The translations under genes and the position numbers were made by a program. Under the pieces are notes generated by a model that searched no databases, was not told where the DNA came from, and saw only the letters and a program-made list of their open reading frames with translations. Shown here piece by piece: positions 7,651 through 15,362 of a stretch of 61,833 bases of DNA. The DNA lies in NCBI GenBank assembly GCA_009782605.1, contig WRIR01000013.1, positions 1 to 61,833 on the forward strand, read 5' to 3'. The number at the start of each line of letters is the position of its first letter. Position 1 is the first letter of the stretch. Source of the stretch: Eggerthellaceae bacterium. Its GTDB lineage: Bacteria > Actinomycetota > Coriobacteriia > Coriobacteriales > Eggerthellaceae.

Positions 7651-8270
7651 GAGGGACCACCCCCCAAGGCCGCAGCGGCACTCCGCGCGCCGTTGCCCGC
7701 CTCCACCGATATGCCGCGGCGGATGCCGGTGAACACGCGGTAGGAATTCGAGGGGCAGATGTACTCGCAATACCCGCAGCCGTTGCATTCCTCGGCCGCG
7801 ACCACTGGGCGGCCCGAGGCGTCGGCGGTGATGGCCTCGAAGGGGCAGCCGTCGATGCAGCGCCTGCAGCCGACACCCTCGGGCTGGTGCGCGATGCACA
7901 GGCTCCTGTCGATCACGGCCGGGGCTATCCACTCCCCGTCGGGGTCGAAGGGGCGCAGCGCACCCGTCGGGCAGCACTCAATGCACAGGTTGCAGAAATC
8001 GCAGTACCCGATGCGGAAGTCCATCTTGGGGGTACGGGCGTTGAGAAGCCCGTCGTTCATGTTGGCAACCGCGATGCAGTTCAAGGGGCAGATGCTCCTG
8101 CACCGGTCGCATTTGATGCAGGCCGCTATGAAGTGGTCCTCGTCCTGGCCTCCCGGAGGCCTCAAAAGGGGCTCTGACCCGAAGGCGTACTTGGCGAAGC
8201 CCCCCAATGCCAGCATCGCCGCGGCGCCGGTACCGCCCGCCACCAGCGTCCTGCGTGTGATTTCGTTCAC
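7647..8270 (-). CDS. NapG-like four-cluster ferredoxin
   Basis: 207 residues. The N-terminus MNEITRRTLVAGGTGAAAML resembles a Tat-type signal or anchor (RR followed by a hydrophobic stretch), placing the protein on the outer face of the membrane. Four [4Fe-4S] motifs follow: CIKCDRCRSICP, CDFCNLCIECCP, a C...CRRCIDGCP pair and CNGCGYCEYICP. NapG-family proteins relay electrons between a NapH membrane protein and a periplasmic Mo reductase. The overlap of four bases with both neighbours (TorD-like upstream, NapH-like downstream) implies translational coupling. A NapG/NapH pair inside a DMSO-reductase-type operon suggests a second electron-entry route. Confidence 0.9.
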   Translation of the reverse strand: MNEITRRTLVAGGTGAAAMLALGGFAKYAFGSEPLLRPPGGQDEDHFIAACIKCDRCRSICPLNCIAVANMNDGLLNARTPKMDFRIGYCDFCNLCIECCPTGALRPFDPDGEWIAPAVIDRSLCIAHQPEGVGCRRCIDGCPFEAITADASGRPVVAAEECNGCGYCEYICPSNSYRVFTGIRRGISVEAGNGARSAAAALGGGPS

Positions 8271-8962
8271 GATTGAAGCATCCCCTCTAACAGGTCGTCT
8301 ATCGTTTGGAGATCCATCAGGAGATAGCCCTTGGTGACCTTGAGGACACCGCGGTAGAACCGTGCCTCCAGAAGGGTCTCCGCACGTTTGCTGAACATAT
8401 CGAACCAGGTGAGCACCTGGTCGGTGATGAAGCCGCGCGACTCCTCAAGAGCGCCCCGTGCCGTTTCAGCATCCCCTTCGAGCAGGGCCTTTTCCGCACG
8501 CTCGCTCATAATAGAAAGGAACTCCAGCATGAAGCTCAGGTGGTCGTCCGGCGTATTTTCGTCGATAACGCGCAAAAGGTTGCGCTTGAACACGCGGAAT
8601 ACCTCGCCGCGTGGCTGTTGGCTCAAAAGCCCCGTCTCACTCAGGTACAAGGAGGCATAGGGCATCGCGGTCTCGCCCTTGTAGGTCGCCGCCCCGCCGA
8701 AGCTGGACGTGAAATCGATTGCAAGCATCTGGCGCGTGCCGGTGTTGCGCTTGCGCAGGAAGCGCGTGATGTCGTTGAAGCCGTCCTCTATCAAGGGCTC
8801 GCCCACACCGAACTCCGAGTAGTCGGTCTGGGCCATGGTATCTATCTGCTCCTGCGTCAGCGGCTTGAAGTAGAAGCCTGCCAAGGCGAGGTAGAACTCA
8901 CGGCGCCCGTTGAGGACTTCGACAAGGATATCCGTACTGATTGCTTCGGGGTTCTCTGACAT
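8267..8962 (-). CDS. TorD/DmsD-family Mo-enzyme maturation chaperone
   Basis: 231 residues, predicted all-helical and cytoplasmic. The order of segments fits the TorD family: an N-terminal REFYLALAGFYFKPLTQEQ, a mid-protein DFTSSFGG preceding AMPYASLYLSETGLL, and a helix ending HLSFMLEFLSIM. The family binds the Tat signal of its partner and holds the apo-enzyme until cofactor loading. Here the partner is the large oxidoreductase at 10578-13838. The gene sits between the DmsC-like anchor gene and the NapG-like gene, with a four-base overlap to the latter. A 123-base gap with two hairpins separates it from the anchor gene. Confidence 0.88.
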   Translation of the reverse strand: MSENPEAISTDILVEVLNGRREFYLALAGFYFKPLTQEQIDTMAQTDYSEFGVGEPLIEDGFNDITRFLRKRNTGTRQMLAIDFTSSFGGAATYKGETAMPYASLYLSETGLLSQQPRGEVFRVFKRNLLRVIDENTPDDHLSFMLEFLSIMSERAEKALLEGDAETARGALEESRGFITDQVLTWFDMFSKRAETLLEARFYRGVLKVTKGYLLMDLQTIDDLLEGMLQS

Positions 8963-9000
8963 CTACTGCATTCCTTTCAAAGGGGTTTCGCCGACGGGGG

Positions 9001-9066
9001 GCCGGGGGCTCTCCTGCCCCCGGCCCGGCCGGCTCTGTGCAGGGGGGCACACCCGGTGTGCCCCCC
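9001..9066. repeat. two tandem GC-rich hairpins between anchor and chaperone genes
   Basis: Hairpin 1: a perfect 9-bp stem at 9001-9009/9016-9024 with a 6-nt loop. Hairpin 2: 12-base complementary arms at 9042-9053/9055-9066, nearly without a loop. In the direction of the operon (minus strand) a T run comes before hairpin 2, not after it, so this is not a normal rho-independent terminator. It could instead block 3'-exonuclease decay or attenuate expression of the distal genes. Confidence 0.6.
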
Positions 9067-9085
9067 TTAAAAAAGCTCGAACAGG

Positions 9086-9925
9086 CTATTGCGGCGGTAT
9101 GAGCAGGCCTCTCTGCTCCATGCCGAGGCCGAAGAACGGATCGACATGCGGGTCGCCAGCCATCCACATTACCACACGGAAAACGATAGCGCCAATGAGC
9201 ACTGCCAGCAGGCCCAGGTAGATCATGGACACGTTGCCCTTCATGTAGGCCAGAAGGGCTGCAGCCACAGCGAGAAGGCCGCCGATGACGACCGCACCGA
9301 CCCAAAGGAGCACGCTGCCGTCGCCGAGGTCGGCGACAAAGCCGTAGGCCGCATACATGACAGCCATCAACGCGGTGACGATCAAGACGATGAGGGCGAC
9401 CTTCTTGATGGCAGCCGCCTCGTCCTTATACACTGCCTGGATGGCGAGGAACAAAAACCCTCCCAATGCCAGTGCGCTCAGGGCATAGGAGAGCGTGAGC
9501 GTCGGGGTCGACCATGCGGGCCGGATGTCGATGACCTGGTAGCCATGCCCCGAGGCATAGGCGAAGCAGATCCCCACGATAATCCCGAGGATGCCCAGTA
9601 TCTTGGAGGCCGAGCTCTCGCGGTTGACGAGCACCAGGTAGATGATGGCGACAATCACGGCCAGGCCCAGGAAGATAAGCTCAAGCGAGATGGGCGAGAA
9701 CGAGAAGATGTTGGCCGCTGCCGCCATGAAGTTGCTGGGGTTGCCCAGGTGCAGCAACGAGAAGCAACCTCCCAGTACCAGCAGGATCAGGGCGAGTATG
9801 GCCGCGATGAAGCGCGGCTTCTTGCCCACACCAAGGAACTCCCCGATGCCGGCAAAGACCAAGAGGCCCGCTCCGGCTCCGGCAAGAACAGTGAAGAGAA
9901 TCAAAGGCCATTCAATCCCTACCAT
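9086..9925 (-). CDS. DmsC-like membrane anchor subunit of DMSO-reductase-family enzyme
   Basis: 279 residues with about eight hydrophobic helices, matching the DmsC anchor family that oxidises menaquinol and holds the catalytic dimer to the membrane. Visible family features are the N-terminal EWPLILFTVLAGAGAGLLVF, a conserved LLHLGNPSNFMAA just after the second helix, and GHGYQVIDIRPAW before the fifth. The start directly abuts the stop of the DmsB-like gene, with GGAG inside that gene's end, so translation is coupled. Poly-Ala/Val helices and mostly G/C-ending codons match the neighbours. Confidence 0.88.
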   Translation of the reverse strand: MVGIEWPLILFTVLAGAGAGLLVFAGIGEFLGVGKKPRFIAAILALILLVLGGCFSLLHLGNPSNFMAAAANIFSFSPISLELIFLGLAVIVAIIYLVLVNRESSASKILGILGIIVGICFAYASGHGYQVIDIRPAWSTPTLTLSYALSALALGGFLFLAIQAVYKDEAAAIKKVALIVLIVTALMAVMYAAYGFVADLGDGSVLLWVGAVVIGGLLAVAAALLAYMKGNVSMIYLGLLAVLIGAIVFRVVMWMAGDPHVDPFFGLGMEQRGLLIPPQ

Positions 9926-10564
9926 TTATACCAGCTCCTTCCATTTCGCGATATGATCCGAAAGGATGTACACGGTCGCGGGTTGCGCATCGGTCTTGTC
10001 GCTCAGGGTGAAAGTCCCCTTGCCCGCAGCCTTCGCGTCTGCAAGGGCTATGCTCGCTCCCGAGTTGGGGTCGTTCAGGTCGCCGAAGTAGCGTGCGCCC
10101 GTCGAGCAGTTGTGCACGCAGGGCGGCACCGCGTGGTCGGGGTCGAAGGTGTCATGGATGTTCATGACACCGTCCGACGTCGCCGTGAGGTGGTTGCACA
10201 GGGTGCACTTCTCCATGACGCCCTGGTCCTCGTTGAGCTGGCGGACGCCATAGGGGCAGGCATAGAGGCAGAACGCGCAGCCGATACATTTTTCCTTGTC
10301 GATCAAGACGACGTCGTTGTCGGAATCGCGGTACGACGCACCCGTCGGGCACACCGGGATGCACGGTGCGTTCTCGCACTGTTGGCATGCCACAGGCAGC
10401 CAGTACATCTCGATGTCGGGATACTCACCGGTCGGCCCTACTGCAAGGACGCGGTTCCAGTAATGGCCCAGGGATACGCTGTTCTCGAACTTGCACGCGA
10501 CAATACAGGAGTCGCACCCGGAACACCGGTCAAGATCTATAACGTGAGCTCTTTTTTGTGTCAT
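9926..10564 (-). CDS. DmsB-like iron-sulfur electron-transfer subunit
   Basis: 212 residues with four ferredoxin-type cluster motifs in the usual DmsB order: CSGCDSCIVAC (C14-C24), CQQCENAPCIPVCP, CIGCAFCLYACP, and a final set made of CTLC and CVHNC. The protein has no signal peptide, in line with export as a complex with the Tat-bearing catalytic subunit. It carries electrons from the DmsC-like anchor to the Mo subunit. The start ATG is behind GGAGG, 13 bases after the catalytic gene. Confidence 0.93.
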   Translation of the reverse strand: MTQKRAHVIDLDRCSGCDSCIVACKFENSVSLGHYWNRVLAVGPTGEYPDIEMYWLPVACQQCENAPCIPVCPTGASYRDSDNDVVLIDKEKCIGCAFCLYACPYGVRQLNEDQGVMEKCTLCNHLTATSDGVMNIHDTFDPDHAVPPCVHNCSTGARYFGDLNDPNSGASIALADAKAAGKGTFTLSDKTDAQPATVYILSDHIAKWKELV

Positions 10565-10577
10565 CTCTTACACCTCC

Positions 10578-13500
10578 TTACCCGCGGGCCCAGTCATTGA
10601 ATTCAACATTGGGGCTGTTCGGATCCATTTCGAGCGCGGAACCGATGCCCGGCAGGCATTGGTTGTCGTTCTTCGGCAAGAAGGGCTCGAATTCCTTCGG
10701 ATCAACCCAAACGCCCACAGGCTTTTGGCCTCTCTCGATCCTGACGGTGAAGCCGCGGTTCGTGTAGGAGCCGAACACCTCGTTGAAGGGCGCGGTGTTC
10801 TTGGTGAGGACGTTGACGTTGCACTCACGCCATCCGCCCGTCTTGTTGGGCTGCGCATTGTCGAAGCACTCGGGGTTCCAGAAGCGCTCCATGAAGATCA
10901 CGCGCTCGTCCATGCCGCGCGTTATGTAAACGCGGCCCGTGGTCGAGGAACGCCGCGAGGTGATCTTCACCCAGTCCATGTGCTTGAGGCCGTACTTCTC
11001 GGCGGTGTTGGGGTGCATACGCACGTCGGGGACAGGATAGAGCTCGCGGATGAAGGGCGCATGGCGCATGGTGCCGTGATGGAAGTAGTACACGCGGCCG
11101 GAGGTCAGCACGAGCGGGTATTCCGGGTCGTAGCCCGGCATGCCCTCGATGGGGGATTCCAGCGGCTCGACGTGCCAGCAGATGGGCGAATAGGTGCCGA
11201 CGAAGGGGTAGCTGAGGTTCGGGTCGATTATCGAGTCGATGGCCTTGACTTCCTCGCCGATGCTCTTGTCGACCGGCTCCTGCTCACGCGGATAGGTGTA
11301 GGGGAAACCTGTGGCAGCCATCTTGATAAGGACGCTGGCATACACCTCGCACTTGCGCGACTCGGTGCCGAAGCCTTTCGGCAGCCCGTCGTCAGCGGTT
11401 ACCTCGTGCTGGCCATACTGCCAGAATATCTCCGGCGGGATGACGAAGCGCGGGTCCTTGGCCTCGGGCATGTCGGGCTGCTGGTAGCTGACGTCGTTGA
11501 TGAAGGTCTCGTAGTCCGGGGCGCCGTAGCGGGCGACCATCTGCTTGAGCAGGAGGGAGTCCTCCTGCACGCTTCCCTGCACGCCGTCGCCGATGGGGAA
11601 GCGCAGCTTGAACCTGTCGGGGTCGAAGGGATGGAGGTGCGTCGCGTTGACCGAGGACAGGGGCTGCCCGTCTGCCGCCAGCGCGGGCGAGGCCGAGGCC
11701 GACTGGCCGACGGTCGCGCCAATGGCGCCGAAGACGATCTCCCCGCCCGACTCGATGTACTCGTTGAGCTTCTTGGAGGCGGCGTTTTGGACCTTCAGCT
11801 GCGGCACGCCGCTCGACACCGTCTCGCCGAGGTGGATCACCTGTGTCTCCGGGAAGACGTAGTTGAGCTGGTTCCTGATAGGAATGGGGTTCTCAAGCCA
11901 CTCTTGCAGGGGGAACACGACGTCGGCGATCTCGGCCTGGAACGAGGTGAGGTTCGGGTACTGGCACACGCAGAAGTCGATCTCGTCGAAAGCCTCGTAC
12001 CACGACTCGGCATTGCCGAGCATGGCGAGCTTGTTGCCCGACATGTCGTACCACACGCGCGGCTTGTAGGGGATGCCGGTCTTGATGGCGTCGAGCACGG
12101 TCGGGATATGCGAGTGCGACCAATGGTACAGGCCCTTGTGGTTCTTCAGGCCCAGCTGGTCGAGCTTCAGCTGGTTGTGCAGGTAGAGAGCCTCTTGGTT
12201 CTTCACATAGGGCTTGCTGCCCGGCTCGGCCAGCTCCTGGAAGCCGGCGACACGCCTTTGGTTCTCTTCCTCGGTGGCGCCGATCATGTAGCCGAAGCCG
12301 TACACCGAGCCATAAGAGCCGTTGGATATGTAGGTCGGACGCTTCGGCGCACCCGGAGGCGCGGGGGTCCATTCCGCCTTCTCGTTGTCCCACACGGGGC
12401 GGGTGTGCTGCGTCAGGGCAGCGCCCTTCTTGTTGACATAGCCCATGACCATATCGAGGCCGAGCAGGCCGGTGGGGGCCTGGGAGGCGTCCTGCTCCAT
12501 GTCGGTGGCAACACCGTGGGCGATGCCGGCGGCCTTGCCGGCCTTCAAGGGGTCGGTGTATATCTTGATGGCCTTCTCGTTCTCTTCCTTGGGGACCCAG
12601 CACAGCTCCTCGGCCTTCTCAAGCGTCCACGGGGCGGCAGCGTCCTTGTAGATCTGGCCGGCGGTCTTGCAGGCCTTGCCCTTGACGTCGCCCTCCCAGA
12701 AGACCTCGGGGTCAACGTCGGCCGACATGTACTCGAAGGGCTTGAGCTCGCCGGACTTGGCGTCGAAGCAGACGTAGGCCGGAGTGTTTGCCGGGGTGGT
12801 CTGCGTGAAGTCCGGGAACACCTCTTGCGCCAGAAGCGGCAGGTGGGTGTCGGGGTCGATGACGAAGGGCAGGTTCGTCCAGGTCTTGACGAACTCCTTG
12901 TCATAGAGCTCGTTCTCGAAGATGTACCTGAACCACGACAGGATCAGGCCGCCGTCGGCGCCGGGGCGTACCCGCAGCCAGACATCGGCCTTGACAGCGT
13001 CGGGGCTGTAGTTCGGGTCGACGACGACGAACTTGCAGCCCTTGGCCCGCAGGTCCGCGACGCCGCGCCCGGACTGGGCGACCTGGCTGACGGAGGGCTG
13101 GGCGCCCCAGACCACCATCGTCGACGTTATCTCGTCGCCGACCTTCGAGCCGTCCGCGAGGGTCTTGTCGGCCTCGTACTTGGACAGGCCCCGGTGGAAT
13201 TCCTGGAACGAGCAGTCTGCAACAGACTGGTTCTGCCCCTGGTACATGAGGTCTGCCATGGCGACGCGGGGGAGGTAGCACTGTGCGCAGCCCGGCTCTA
13301 TAACGTTCGGGCCGCCAAGCGCGGTGCACATGGTCTTGGCGTTCTCGAAGGTGTAGCCGCCGCCGCCGCCGGTCGATGAGAAGAACGAATAGGTGCCGTA
13401 CTTCTGCGCGGCCTCGAATATCTTGGTGGCCGTGATCTCAAGGGCCTCATCCCAGCTGATACGCTCCCACGCGACGTTCTCTGCGCCGCGGGCGCCGGCG

Positions 13501-13838
13501 CGCTTCAGCGGATAGAGCACGCGGCGGGGGCTGTAGGCGGTGTGGAGCTGGCTGAGCCCCTTCAGGCACATGCTCCCCAGGTTCGCGGGCGCAATCGGAT
13601 GGCCCTCGAGTTTTACGACAATACCGTCTCTTACATACACGCGGCAGGGACAGACCTGGATGCAGCCGTGACAGGTAGACACGTACATCTGGGTCTCGCT
13701 TGCCTCCTCGGCCCACGCCCGGTCGACTCCCTTGAAAGAGCCGGCCATCTGGGTGCCCAGGGCGAGCGCCGCGCCAGTAAGCGCCGTCGTCTTCATGAAG
13801 CTACGGCGTGTCATAGTGGCATTTGGTGCTTTCTGCAT
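10578..13838 (-). CDS. Tat-exported molybdopterin oxidoreductase, DMSO reductase family (catalytic subunit)
   Basis: 1086 residues from the ATG at 13836-13838, chosen because AAAGGAG lies six bases upstream; an upstream in-frame start lacks this. A Tat signal (TRRSFMK at 10-16, then ALTGAALALG) leads into the N-terminal [4Fe-4S] site C56-HG-C59-IQV-C63 ... C91. A glycine-rich SSTGGGGGYTF (155-164) follows, then PGCAQCYLP (C184/C187), where the family's Mo ligand normally lies. The ligand cannot be decided by eye. The C-terminal cofactor-binding part includes PLVLTSGRVYYFHHGTMR and GLKHMDWVKI. Substrate is unknown: DMSO/TMAO-type reductase and catechol-dehydroxylase-type enzymes of Coriobacteriia are both possible. 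It is the first gene of the operon. Confidence 0.9.
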   Translation of the reverse strand: MQKAPNATMTRRSFMKTTALTGAALALGTQMAGSFKGVDRAWAEEASETQMYVSTCHGCIQVCPCRVYVRDGIVVKLEGHPIAPANLGSMCLKGLSQLHTAYSPRRVLYPLKRAGARGAENVAWERISWDEALEITATKIFEAAQKYGTYSFFSSTGGGGGYTFENAKTMCTALGGPNVIEPGCAQCYLPRVAMADLMYQGQNQSVADCSFQEFHRGLSKYEADKTLADGSKVGDEITSTMVVWGAQPSVSQVAQSGRGVADLRAKGCKFVVVDPNYSPDAVKADVWLRVRPGADGGLILSWFRYIFENELYDKEFVKTWTNLPFVIDPDTHLPLLAQEVFPDFTQTTPANTPAYVCFDAKSGELKPFEYMSADVDPEVFWEGDVKGKACKTAGQIYKDAAAPWTLEKAEELCWVPKEENEKAIKIYTDPLKAGKAAGIAHGVATDMEQDASQAPTGLLGLDMVMGYVNKKGAALTQHTRPVWDNEKAEWTPAPPGAPKRPTYISNGSYGSVYGFGYMIGATEEENQRRVAGFQELAEPGSKPYVKNQEALYLHNQLKLDQLGLKNHKGLYHWSHSHIPTVLDAIKTGIPYKPRVWYDMSGNKLAMLGNAESWYEAFDEIDFCVCQYPNLTSFQAEIADVVFPLQEWLENPIPIRNQLNYVFPETQVIHLGETVSSGVPQLKVQNAASKKLNEYIESGGEIVFGAIGATVGQSASASPALAADGQPLSSVNATHLHPFDPDRFKLRFPIGDGVQGSVQEDSLLLKQMVARYGAPDYETFINDVSYQQPDMPEAKDPRFVIPPEIFWQYGQHEVTADDGLPKGFGTESRKCEVYASVLIKMAATGFPYTYPREQEPVDKSIGEEVKAIDSIIDPNLSYPFVGTYSPICWHVEPLESPIEGMPGYDPEYPLVLTSGRVYYFHHGTMRHAPFIRELYPVPDVRMHPNTAEKYGLKHMDWVKITSRRSSTTGRVYITRGMDERVIFMERFWNPECFDNAQPNKTGGWRECNVNVLTKNTAPFNEVFGSYTNRGFTVRIERGQKPVGVWVDPKEFEPFLPKNDNQCLPGIGSALEMDPNSPNVEFNDWARG

Positions 13839-14100
13839 AGATACTCCTTTCATGGATAAATCGGTTTCTAGCAGTTCTTTTCCCACAGTTCTCTCTTAAC
13901 TTCTCTTGGAATCCCTCGTTCTCCTTTCCCTTTTACGTGAACTCGCGAGCCTCCACGTGAGAAGGTGCCTCCTATAAAACCCTCCCCGCTTCATAGCAGC
14001 TCTCAGGGCACGAACCCTGGTTGTAGGATATTCTATAGTATTTATGAAGAAATAATGAGTATTCCAGGATAGAATATCCGTCAAGAAGTAACTTGTTGCG
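13839..14100 (-). promoter_or_regulatory. long leader/promoter region of the Mo-enzyme operon
   Basis: About 260 bases upstream of the catalytic gene are noticeably richer in A/T than the genes. On the minus strand a TTGACG hexamer (14080-14085) is immediately followed by the first arm of a long inverted repeat (see 14026-14079). A -10 such as TACTAT/TATAGA lies within or beside the repeat, but no single pairing is clearly best. The transcript would have a leader of roughly 200 bases. The 62-codon open frame here has no ribosome-binding site and is not annotated. Confidence 0.5.
14026..14079. promoter_or_regulatory. 11-bp perfect inverted repeat, candidate operator
   Basis: GGATATTCTAT at 14026-14036 and its exact reverse complement ATAGAATATCC at 14069-14079 are separated by 32 bases (centres 43 bases apart, about four helical turns). 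The repeat lies next to a TTGACG -35-like hexamer upstream of the Mo-enzyme operon. This geometry suits a regulator binding two sites on the same DNA face, for example a substrate-responsive LuxR-type activator. The regulator identity is inference. Confidence 0.55.
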
Positions 14101-14235
14101 CCGGAGGCAACAAACGCTTTACATACACTTTACGGGTCGGGGCCGTGCCAGAACGTGCCAGAATAGTGCCAAAACGGCGAGAGTCGGCATTTTGCCGGTC
14201 CTCGCTTCCGGTAGGGCGCACGTGTCTGAAGCGTG

Positions 14236-14241
14236 TATAAT
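14236..14241 (+). promoter_or_regulatory. -10 box of the riboswitch-lipoprotein transcript
   Basis: A consensus TATAAT stands about 20 bases before the riboswitch core. No good -35 hexamer is found at 16-18 bases upstream, so an activator or an extended -10 (GTGTATAAT) may compensate. Confidence 0.5.
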
Positions 14242-14257
14242 CGCACCCGATATCGAA

Positions 14258-14395
14258 TTGCGTTTCGGTGCAAGGGGAATCAGGTGAAAAGCCTGGCGGT
14301 ACAGCCACTGTGAAGGTTTTCGCGGCAGGACGCGCGGTGCGTCCGGTGCTGCGGCAAGCGCGAGAACATCAGTCAGAATGCCTTCCCGAAGCGAC
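14258..14395 (+). ncRNA. cobalamin riboswitch
   Basis: The conserved elements of the B12 riboswitch appear in order: GGTGCAAGGGGAATCAGGTG with AAAAGCCTGGCGG, then ACAGCCACTGTGAAGG (near 14301-14316), then the B12-box-like end AGTCAGAATGCC at 14371-14382. Spacing between these blocks fits the aptamer. No U-tailed terminator follows, so control is more likely translational: about 55 bases separate the aptamer from the start codon. High adenosylcobalamin would be expected to lower expression of the downstream lipoprotein. Confidence 0.92.
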
Positions 14396-14436
14396 GTTCG
14401 TTGATGTGGCTGACTATCACAGAAACGGAGAAAACC

Positions 14437-14928
14437 ATGAGAAGAACTGTATCCCCCGCTCGCAACCGGCCTTTTGCGGAGCCTTTCGGCAGGCTTTTCG
14501 CCTGCGCCTTGCTGGCGTTCGTGCTCTGCCTCGGGCTTTCGGCTTGCTCGTCGGGCACGGCGGCCGTCGAAGCACCCAGCGGCACCTCCGCGGACACCGC
14601 GCCTGCGCCCGGCATCGGCCTGGTGCAGGTGGACATCGACACCACCGCGCTCGACGGGGGCGAGGTCGAGACCTTCGCCGTGAGCCTCACGGAAAACATG
14701 AGCGCCTTTGACGCGTTGAAGGCGTGCAACGTGGACTACGTGTCCGAGAAAGGCAGCTATGGGACGCTTGTCACCAGCATCAAGGGCATCAGGCAGGGAG
14801 AGCACGGCTCTATGAGCGGCTGGCTCTTCTACATAGGGGGCGAGTTTGCCCCCACCTCGGCCGACACCTCCCTGCTCCACGATGGCGATGTTCTCACCTG
14901 GGTCTTCACCACCGGCGAAGATTTGTAA
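14437..14928 (+). CDS. DUF4430 lipoprotein under cobalamin riboswitch control
   Basis: 163 residues from the ATG at 14437 (CGGAG seven bases upstream). A basic N-terminus and hydrophobic helix end in the lipobox LGLSAC, so the mature protein is a membrane-anchored lipoprotein. After a low-complexity Ser/Thr/Ala/Pro linker comes a single DUF4430 domain, the fold shared with the C-terminal domain of transcobalamin/intrinsic factor: LTENMSAFDALKAC, then SIKGIRQGEHGSMSGWLFYI and DTSLLHDGDVLTWVF. Together with the riboswitch this points to capture of cobalamin or a related corrinoid at the cell surface. No transporter gene follows, so it would have to work with one encoded elsewhere. Confidence 0.88.
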   Translation: MRRTVSPARNRPFAEPFGRLFACALLAFVLCLGLSACSSGTAAVEAPSGTSADTAPAPGIGLVQVDIDTTALDGGEVETFAVSLTENMSAFDALKACNVDYVSEKGSYGTLVTSIKGIRQGEHGSMSGWLFYIGGEFAPTSADTSLLHDGDVLTWVFTTGEDL

Positions 14929-15009
14929 CCGCCTTCTCATCATGACAGCTCGCGGGGGCAGGCCCCGTGAGCTGCCCCAAACAAGAAATCTCACAAACCC
15001 GCAGGTCAA

Positions 15010-15042
15010 CGAGGTTGAGGGTCATTATGACCCTCAACCTCG
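15010..15042. repeat. perfect palindrome, 16-bp arms with 1-base centre
   Basis: Bases 15010-15025 are exactly complementary to 15027-15042, giving a 16-bp inverted repeat around a single T. On RNA the tip would open, leaving a stem of about 14 bp. There is no T run on either side. It may act as a bidirectional transcription barrier after the lipoprotein gene, or be a short mobile palindromic unit. Confidence 0.75.
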
Positions 15043-15147
15043 CCCTGTCGCAGAAACACCCTTTGACACCCGTCCCTACGTATTCACCGGCCGTAATCCT
15101 TCCCGTGCCGGTCGGGAGGGGACAATTGGAGCGCCCCGTTATGCTTT

Positions 15148-15362
15148 GTGTCAAATCGGATGGAGTTATTGGCACAAAACCCCAAATGCACGAGTCCTCC
15201 AAGCTTTGGAAAGAAACCCCTGCCCTCCACTTTCAACATGATCGAGATAACCCCAGGTAAAGGGCTTGTCGGGCGGCACGGGATCGGGATCGAGGGCAGG
15301 AGGCTTCCACTGAGTCGTACATTTGGGCTGTTTCGTGCCAATAACTTGAACTTTTGAGACAC
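15148..15362. mobile_element. MITE-like element with imperfect terminal inverted repeats
   Basis: The left end starts GTGTCAAAT at 15148 and includes AGTTATTGGCAC at 15164-15175. The right end, read as reverse complement from 15362, starts GTGTCTCAAAAG and contains the same AGTTATTGGCAC. Both continue into a matching CCCAAATG-x-ACGA-x-TC block, so about 45-50 bases at each end are related. The interior of about 110 bases encodes nothing recognisable. A short nonautonomous transposon relic is the simplest reading; no transposase or clear target duplication is visible. Confidence 0.5.

Noticed and set aside
9001-9066. Hairpins after the DmsC-like gene as a rho-independent terminator
   Set aside because: The T run lies upstream of the stem in the direction of transcription, so they are listed as hairpins only.
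10659-13379. 906-codon plus-strand open frame opposite the Mo-reductase gene
   Set aside because: It is the antisense shadow of a strongly biased high-GC gene. Its product is low-complexity (Arg/Val/Gly/Leu-rich) and the minus strand carries an unambiguous Tat-dependent oxidoreductase.
13896-14084. 62-codon minus-strand open frame in the leader of the Mo-enzyme operon
   Set aside because: No ribosome-binding site, Arg/Tyr-rich composition unlike the genes, and it overlaps the inverted repeat and promoter region.
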